Shown: positions 58,789 to 64,000 of the stretch, piece after piece | How the letters are laid out: the number at the start of each line of letters is the position of its first letter | Position numbering within the stretch: position 1 is the first letter of the stretch | Assembly: GCF_014306625.1 (NCBI RefSeq) | Contig: NZ_JACRYL010000011.1 | Location: forward strand, 124,001 to 188,000 | DNA length: 64,000 nucleotides | Reading direction: 5' to 3' | From: Pedobacter fastidiosus | GTDB taxonomy: Bacteria > Bacteroidota > Bacteroidia > Sphingobacteriales > Sphingobacteriaceae | Made by a program: the position numbers and the translations under genes | Notes under the pieces: generated by a model | The model's input: the letters and a program-made list of their open reading frames with translations, nothing else | The model's database searches: none | What the model was told of the DNA's origin: nothing

Positions 58789-59952
58789 TTACTTCAAACC
58801 AATCCTAGTTGCAAATGCAGGAACCAAATAAGGTTTCAACTCCGTAAATGGAATATAAACTATAATTTGTCCTTGTGCATAACTAGCAACCTCATAGGGG
58901 TTATACAAAAAAGCCAATCCATTATCATTAAAATAAAAGTTATTGTTTGGTTTTAAATAATCATCAAAAAGAACGGTGGTTAATTGCTCACCAGGTTTAA
59001 CGTTATATTGTTTACGAAGATTTTTTTCTAAAAGCTTTTCTAAAATCACTGTATCTACATTAACAACATCACTAAGCACCAGTTTCTTTTGGGTTTTGGT
59101 ATCCAAGCAATGTAAGGTACTTGCATAATTTCCATGTGCACCGCCACTGTAATCATCATCCATTTGCTCTATAATTACAAAATCCTTATCATTATAAACA
59201 ATACTTTGACTGCTGTGATTGCTATAGTTTAAAAATGCATCATTTCCATCGCCATCTTTTGCATAATCTAAAACGGTGTTTTTGTAATCTGCAAAGTATG
59301 CAGTTGCTAAAGTTTTAAAACCCGTGTTCCAATCATTTTGACCAACCTTTAAACCCATCAATTTTTTAAGTTCTTGATTTAACCAATTATCAGATGCTGA
59401 TTTTCCAGTAGCAGATAACGCCCTAAAACCAATTTCTGCCACTGGCGACTTAACTTTTTTAGGGAAAGCTTTTGTAGAATCTTCGTATGTGGAAACTGAG
59501 AAAGCATAGCTACCAGCAGGATATTTTTCAGTTAAATTAATAGCAAAAGTTTTATCCTTTTTCCCACTAGTCCATTTTCCTTTAAAACCATTACCAATCC
59601 ATTTTAAAGCTAACGTGTTGGACTTTGCATTTTCATCAAAATAATACTCAGAAAAGTTATTTTCGTTCAAAACGATGCTGTCCTTTCCAATCAAGGTAGC
59701 AATCGATAAATTTAGCCAGGAACCATTATAATAATAGGTTCCAGAGTAATCACTTCCGGTTTTTTGCAGGTTCATAACCACGTGTTTTCCGGCTACATCA
59801 CCCTCAAGGCGCTTGTAAAAATTTTCGGGCAAATCTGCCGTTACCGTTTTTGTACTATCGCTGGTTTCTGAATTTTTGTTCTCACTTTTAGTGCGATTAC
59901 AGGCCGTTAACGCTAAAAATCCGAAAGCACTATATAGAATAAGTTTTTTCAT
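58789..59952 (-). CDS. DUF3298/DUF4163 (RsiV-like) lipoprotein
   Basis: A 387-aa lipoprotein: signal 1-18 with lipobox LALTAC (Cys18). After a Ser/Lys linker comes a domain of unknown type (about 45-150, VMNLQKTGSDYSGTYYYNGSW), then a DUF4163-like part (about 150-265) and a DUF3298 domain with DDYSGGAHGNYASTLHCLDTKTQKKLVLSDVV (about 268-299) and AFLYNPYEVASYAQGQIIVYIPFTELKPYL near the end, the classic RsiV/PdaC-type signature. RsiV binds lysozyme in Bacillus, so a peptidoglycan-related role is possible. Third gene of the leftward lipoprotein series with two deacetylases (gap 39 bp). Confidence 0.85.
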   Translation of the reverse strand: MKKLILYSAFGFLALTACNRTKSENKNSETSDSTKTVTADLPENFYKRLEGDVAGKHVVMNLQKTGSDYSGTYYYNGSWLNLSIATLIGKDSIVLNENNFSEYYFDENAKSNTLALKWIGNGFKGKWTSGKKDKTFAINLTEKYPAGSYAFSVSTYEDSTKAFPKKVKSPVAEIGFRALSATGKSASDNWLNQELKKLMGLKVGQNDWNTGFKTLATAYFADYKNTVLDYAKDGDGNDAFLNYSNHSSQSIVYNDKDFVIIEQMDDDYSGGAHGNYASTLHCLDTKTQKKLVLSDVVNVDTVILEKLLEKNLRKQYNVKPGEQLTTVLFDDYLKPNNNFYFNDNGLAFLYNPYEVASYAQGQIIVYIPFTELKPYLVPAFATRIGLK

Positions 59953-59991
59953 GGTAAACTAATATATCCTTATTAAATAAATTTTTTGTGC

Positions 59992-60855
59992 TTATTGTTT
60001 TAGTTTATTAAAGCTTTTATTAATACTGTAGTAAAGATTTTTTGCTGTATATCTTCCCGGATCGATAATTCTTCTAATCGTATAAAGCGGATATTCATCA
60101 TCTCTTTTGGTAGATAAAATAAATGCCCCTTTAAAGCCATGTTCTTTTAACTTATGTAAAGTAGAAGCTTTGTAAACACCGTACGGAAAGGCGAAATACT
60201 CTACTTTTTTTCCAGTTATTTTTTCGAGTTTTTTTGTCGGCTCGTCAATTTGAGTTGTCCAATCTTCATCTATAAACTGAGCAAAGTTTTTATGATCGTA
60301 GGTATGACTTGCAATCGTATTTCCATCATCAGATAACTGCTTAATCTGCTCTGCACTCATGTAGCCAATTCTACCTTTTTTGCCAATAGAAACCGTCATA
60401 ATAAAATAAACACCTTTAAAACCATACTTCTTTAAAGTTGATGCTCCAGTTGTAAACTGATCCAAATCGGTATCATCAAAAGTGATCATAATTGGCTTTG
60501 TAGGAAGTTTAGCGCCATAAACTAAGTAGTTACAAAGCTCATCTGGCAAAATAGTGTGATAGCCACTATCGGCTAACATTTTTATATGCTCCTTAAACTT
60601 ATCAGGCGCAATAATATCATCATGCGCTCTTTTGCTATCGCTTGCTAAATTATTTCGAATCTGGTGGTAGCATAAAACAGGAACTTCCTTTCTGGCCAAT
60701 ATGGTTTTGGTATCGGCTGGTTTAAGTTGACTAGAATCTTTATCTGCTTTAGATTCAGTGCTTTGGGTGAAAGCAACTTTCTCTTGAGCAGATTTAGAAT
60801 GACAGGATGTTAAAAGTAGGGGGATGATAACGGCAAAATATACAAGTCGTTTCAT
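59992..60855 (-). CDS. Polysaccharide deacetylase lipoprotein, copy b
   Basis: A 287-aa exported NodB-type carbohydrate deacetylase. Lipoprotein signal (LLLTSC, Cys18). Motif 1 is TFDD (125-128, in PIMITFDDTD), motif 2 is SHTYDH (183-188), with the metal-binding His pair; FAFPYGVYK gives the motif 3-4 region. LCYHQIRNN lies before the NodB domain, as in PgaB-type enzymes. Predicted to remove N- or O-acetyl groups from a cell-surface glycan in the periplasm. Paralogue of the gene at 60900-61778, 44 bp upstream in the transcript. Confidence 0.9.
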   Translation of the reverse strand: MKRLVYFAVIIPLLLTSCHSKSAQEKVAFTQSTESKADKDSSQLKPADTKTILARKEVPVLCYHQIRNNLASDSKRAHDDIIAPDKFKEHIKMLADSGYHTILPDELCNYLVYGAKLPTKPIMITFDDTDLDQFTTGASTLKKYGFKGVYFIMTVSIGKKGRIGYMSAEQIKQLSDDGNTIASHTYDHKNFAQFIDEDWTTQIDEPTKKLEKITGKKVEYFAFPYGVYKASTLHKLKEHGFKGAFILSTKRDDEYPLYTIRRIIDPGRYTAKNLYYSINKSFNKLKQ

Positions 60856-60868
60856 ATTGTGGGGAGTA

Positions 60869-60892
60869 AACCGCAGACTTTAAGCCTGCGGT
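60869..60892 (-). other. Intercistronic hairpin between deacetylase genes
   Basis: The arms accgcag and ctgcggt enclose actttaagc, giving a 7-bp G/C-rich stem in the 44-bp spacer. There is no T-run in the leftward direction, so it is more likely a processing or stabilising stem than a terminator. Confidence 0.5.
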
Positions 60893-60899
60893 ATTTGTT

Positions 60900-61778
60900 T
60901 TAAAAACTATTTTTTATGCTATTACTTAACGTTTTCGGACTCCAATAACCACTCGCAATAATTCTACGAATGGTAAATAATGGATCTTTCTCATCACGTT
61001 TGGTCGATAATTGATAAGCCATTAAGAAACCGCGTTTTTTTAATTCCGGAATTCCTTCAGCATTCCACAAACCAAATGGATAAGCAAATTCAGTCATTTT
61101 TTTACCCGTAATTTCTTCAAGCTTTTTTGTCGGTTTGTCTAATTGCTCTTCCCAATCTTTACCGGCATATTTCTTGAAGTTTTTATGATCGTAAGTGTGA
61201 CTGCCGATAACATTGCCTTCATCAGCCAATTGCTTAATCTGCTCTTTGGTCATATAATCTACAAACTTGCCCTTTCTACCGATTGAAACCGTCATAATAA
61301 AATAAACTGCTTTATAGCCTAGTTTATCTAATGTTGGCCTTACAACTGTAAATTGATCCATGTCTGTATCATCAAATGTTAACATAATAGGCTTGCTCGG
61401 TAACTTGGCACCCGTATTTAAGTAGGCATAAAGCTGGTTAGGCAAAATGGTGTGGTAACCGCTATCGGCCAACATTTTCATTTGATCTTTAAAATTCTGA
61501 ATCTCAACAATATAATCTTTACCAACTTTACCATCAGTCGGTTTCCAGTTCCTCACTTGGTGATAACATAAAATAGGAACCTGTTTCCTGGCTAAAATGG
61601 TTTTAGCATCGGCAACTTTAATCTTAGATATATCAACCGGAGTTGCTGTATTTTCTGCTGTTTTAGCTGTAACCTCCGTAGAATCTTTACTATTGCTGGT
61701 TTCGGTTTGGGACTTAGATTGACAGCTGGAAAATAAAATTAACCCTGCTGAAATTATGCTCAAAAATTTAAATTTCAT
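60900..61778 (-). CDS. Polysaccharide deacetylase lipoprotein, copy a
   Basis: A 292-aa paralogue of the preceding entry: lipoprotein signal (FSSC, Cys19), Ser/Thr-rich linker, LCYHQVRNW, catalytic motif TFDD in PIMLTFDDTD, zinc motif SHTYDH, then FAYPFGLWN and QLSTKRDEKDPLFTIRRI near the end. The two copies share most motif residues but differ in the linker and C-terminus, so this is an older duplication. First gene of the three-gene lipoprotein operon. The 175-bp gap to the divergent S9 peptidase holds no other feature. Confidence 0.9.
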   Translation of the reverse strand: MKFKFLSIISAGLILFSSCQSKSQTETSNSKDSTEVTAKTAENTATPVDISKIKVADAKTILARKQVPILCYHQVRNWKPTDGKVGKDYIVEIQNFKDQMKMLADSGYHTILPNQLYAYLNTGAKLPSKPIMLTFDDTDMDQFTVVRPTLDKLGYKAVYFIMTVSIGRKGKFVDYMTKEQIKQLADEGNVIGSHTYDHKNFKKYAGKDWEEQLDKPTKKLEEITGKKMTEFAYPFGLWNAEGIPELKKRGFLMAYQLSTKRDEKDPLFTIRRIIASGYWSPKTLSNSIKNSF

Positions 61779-61953
61779 ATAAATGTATTTGCTACAAAAC
61801 TATAAAATCCGTTAATTAATTGTTCACTAAATAAAATTCTGTTGATAATTATTTAATCCTTAATAAATTGATCCAAACTATCGCTTTTATTACAATTTTT
61901 AAGGGCTTAATCATCTTTAATTAAATATTTTAGCGATCTCAAATCGCATATTA

Positions 61954-64000
61954 ATGAATAAGTTTTACAAACTATTATTTTGCGCCGAGTTGTTGTCCCT
62001 TTCAGCTTTAGCGCAAACCAAAACCTTTACCTTAACAGAAAATATTCAGTCGGCCCCAAAGGCTAACTATCAGCTGGCATCTCGGTTTTCTCCAAATAAA
62101 TTAAAGAAAATGGTGTATTCTACTTCTGTAGATCCACACTGGCTAAAAATGAGCAACCGCTTTTGGTATAACTTCGAAAGCCCGAAGGGTAAATTTTGGT
62201 ATCTGGTAGATCCAGCAGCTAAAAGCAAAAAGCTGATGTTCGATAATGCTAAAATCGCTGCGGATATTACCTTAATTGTTCGCGATCCTTTTGATGCGGA
62301 ACATTTGCCTCTCGAAAATCTGAAGTTTGCGCCAGATGAAAAAAGTATTTCTTTCGAAATTAAAAGCTCTATAGATGAATTGAAGAAAGACAGGAAAGAT
62401 AAAAAGGCTGCAGATTCTATGCAGAAAAAAATCTATTCCTTTAAATACGAATTGGCAACGGCAAAACTAACCGAAGTAGCCAATTTCAGTAAGCCAAAAC
62501 CCAAACCAACTTGGGGGTCAGTTGCTCCAGATTCTTCAGCCATTATCTTTTCACGAAATTATAATTTGTTTTGGATGGATAAAAGCAACTATCAAAAGGC
62601 CGTTAAAAACGAAGATGACAGTACCATTGTAGAGCATCAGCTTACCAAAGATGGCGTTAAGTTTTATTCTTACGGAAGTGATGGCGACGGTGAAAACAAT
62701 GTCGAGAATGAAAAAAACAATAAAAAAAGGAGAGGAGCTTATGTGTTATGGTCGCCGAATTCTAAGTACTTTGTATTAGATCGTACCGATTCGCGTAAGG
62801 TTAAAGATCTTTGGGTAATCAACAGCGTTACACCGGGTCGCCCAACTTTAGAAACCTATAAATACCAAATGCCAGGAGAAGCAGAAGCCCCTCAAGATGA
62901 AGTGTTGCTTTTTGATTTCCCTGCAAAAACCTATAAAAAATTAAATGTATCTGCCTTTAAAGATCAGAGTGTTTCCGTTTGGAGCAAACCATCTTTGGCT
63001 AAAGATCGCGACAACGAATTCCGACCTTCGGTTTGGTTAGGTAATGATAGTAGATTCTATTTTTCTCGCACCAGCAGAGATTTAAAACGTATTGATATTT
63101 GTACCGTTGATATTAATACAGATGTGGTAAAGCCGTTAATTGATGAACGTTTTAATACCTACGTAGAAGTTAACAGACCGGGTTTGGTTAACGATGGTAA
63201 TGAATTAATCCATTGGAGCGAACGCGATGGCTGGGCGCATTTTTATCTTTTCGATGGAAATGGAAAGCTTAAAAATCAGATTACCAAAGGATCTTTTCAC
63301 TGTGAAAGTATCGTAAACATCGATGAGAAAAATCGGGTATTGTATTTTACGGCAAATGGGAGAGAAGTCAAGGAAGATCCATATTATCTTCATTTATACA
63401 GCATCAACTTTGATGGTTCGAACATGAAATTGCTCAATGCCGGCGATTTTGATCATGCATCTAACATGAATGATAACAATACTTTTTTTGTTGATAATTA
63501 CTCACGAGTGAATACAGTGCCAAAGTCTACGCTATATAACAAAGCAGGATTAAAGGTAATGGATTTGGAAACCACCGATCTTTCATTGCTTATGACGGCT
63601 GGGTATAAATTTCCAGAGCCTTTCAAAGTAAAAGCAGATGATGGGATCACCGATTTGTATGGAGTAATGTATAAGCCTTTTGATTTCGATCCCACCAAGA
63701 AATATCCAATTATCGAGTACGTATATCCCGGTCCGCAGACTGAGGCAGTAAACAAAGCCTTTACTAAAAGTATGGATCGCACCGAGCGTTTGGCTCAGTT
63801 TGGCTATATCGTTATTACAGTAGGAAACCGTGGAGGCAATCCCTCGCGTTCTAAATGGTACCATACTTTTGGCTACGGCAATTTACGTGATTACGGCTTG
63901 GCCGATAAGAAAACGGCAATTGAGCAACTTGCTGCTAAATATTCGTTTATCGATGATCAAAAAGTAGGTATTACGGGTCACTCTGGTGGCGGTTTTATGT
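61954..64000 (+). CDS. S9-family prolyl oligopeptidase, N-terminal 682 residues (cut by window end)
   Basis: The frame runs from ATG 61954 to the window end without a stop. The signal peptide (MNKFYKLLFCAELLSLSALAQ) is followed by a DPP-IV-type beta-propeller (about 30-500, with LWVINSV, WSERDGWAHFYLFDGNG, RVLYFTANGRE) and the start of the alpha/beta hydrolase. GHSGGGFM (codons 675-682) holds the nucleophile serine (677). The Asp and His of the triad lie beyond the window. YPGPQTE and NRGGNPSRSKWYHT precede the elbow, as in S9 peptidases. Predicted periplasmic serine peptidase cleaving after proline. Confidence 0.92.
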   Translation, partial: MNKFYKLLFCAELLSLSALAQTKTFTLTENIQSAPKANYQLASRFSPNKLKKMVYSTSVDPHWLKMSNRFWYNFESPKGKFWYLVDPAAKSKKLMFDNAKIAADITLIVRDPFDAEHLPLENLKFAPDEKSISFEIKSSIDELKKDRKDKKAADSMQKKIYSFKYELATAKLTEVANFSKPKPKPTWGSVAPDSSAIIFSRNYNLFWMDKSNYQKAVKNEDDSTIVEHQLTKDGVKFYSYGSDGDGENNVENEKNNKKRRGAYVLWSPNSKYFVLDRTDSRKVKDLWVINSVTPGRPTLETYKYQMPGEAEAPQDEVLLFDFPAKTYKKLNVSAFKDQSVSVWSKPSLAKDRDNEFRPSVWLGNDSRFYFSRTSRDLKRIDICTVDINTDVVKPLIDERFNTYVEVNRPGLVNDGNELIHWSERDGWAHFYLFDGNGKLKNQITKGSFHCESIVNIDEKNRVLYFTANGREVKEDPYYLHLYSINFDGSNMKLLNAGDFDHASNMNDNNTFFVDNYSRVNTVPKSTLYNKAGLKVMDLETTDLSLLMTAGYKFPEPFKVKADDGITDLYGVMYKPFDFDPTKKYPIIEYVYPGPQTEAVNKAFTKSMDRTERLAQFGYIVITVGNRGGNPSRSKWYHTFGYGNLRDYGLADKKTAIEQLAAKYSFIDDQKVGITGHSGGGFM

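Noticed and set aside
63498..63864. Leftward open frames near the right edge
   Set aside because: They are antisense shadows of the S9 peptidase gene, which has clear motifs on the + strand.

Overview
The window looks like a chromosomal segment of a Bacteroidota bacterium, most likely a Pedobacter-like member of the Sphingobacteriaceae. The DNA is AT-rich, secD and secF are fused, and one enzyme carries a type A sorting domain of the type IX secretion system (T9SS). MetZ replaces MetB/MetC, DUF4397 and BlaR1/BlaI-type proteins are present, and several genes have the Bacteroidota -7 promoter element TAnnTTTG. I saw no rRNA, tRNA, CRISPR array, integrase, transposase or prophage gene. Assignments rest on motif reading and family knowledge, without database searches.

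Layout. 1-6.2 kb: tail of a GIY-YIG endonuclease, HMG-CoA lyase, type II NADH dehydrogenase, fused SecDF. 6.5-8.4 kb: a leftward thymidylate operon, thyA-antitoxin-toxin-folA, with a YafQ-like toxin-antitoxin pair between the two biosynthetic genes and a repeat-derived in-frame insertion inside thyA. 8.6-12.5 kb: ispE, OsmC protein, metZ, pirin and a small receiver-like protein. 12.8-17.2 kb: LapA-like protein, a large predicted outer-membrane gluzincin/propeller protein, then a 1.28-kb gene-free AT-rich stretch. 17.2-25.4 kb: tgt-lptG-eamA operon, a divergent glycosyltransferase and rsmG, a blaI-blaR1 pair with three operator-like dyads, and an M28 lipoprotein peptidase. 25.6-33 kb: smc, pcrA/uvrD-type helicase, a DUF493 protein. 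33-46 kb: two bacterial PH-domain membrane proteins, a T9SS-sorted SGNH hydrolase, M20 dipeptidase, GH43, an MFS transporter, an HxlR regulator divergent from a short-chain dehydrogenase, a beta-hydroxyacid-dehydrogenase-like protein, GH25 lysozyme, dipeptide epimerase, and a DUF1016 nuclease. 46-56.5 kb: YyaL-like thioredoxin-domain protein, FKBP, two tandem Uma2 nucleases, a peroxiredoxin-like protein, an ECF sigma factor with a membrane partner carrying a beta-barrel-like domain, a DUF4397 lipoprotein, and an ABC-F ATPase. 56.8-64 kb: nitroreductase, a cluster of palindromic repeats, DUF1801 and Gre-like proteins, a three-gene lipoprotein operon (two polysaccharide deacetylases and a DUF3298 protein), and an S9 peptidase cut off by the window end just after its catalytic serine.

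Most genes are housekeeping or common Bacteroidota accessory genes. The unusual layer is the repeats. Several families of short palindromic or tandem repeats fill the spacers, and some touch genes: one is translated inside thyA, one creates a false N-terminal extension on the M28 peptidase, one supplies the metZ C-terminus, and a TTCATTGG motif overlaps three stop codons and the folA start codon. The other items I would check first are the toxin-antitoxin pair inside the thyA-folA operon, the sigma factor with a possible trans-envelope anti-sigma factor, the tandem Uma2 genes whose differences concentrate in one segment, and the BlaR1-like sensor with a CHU_C-like tail.
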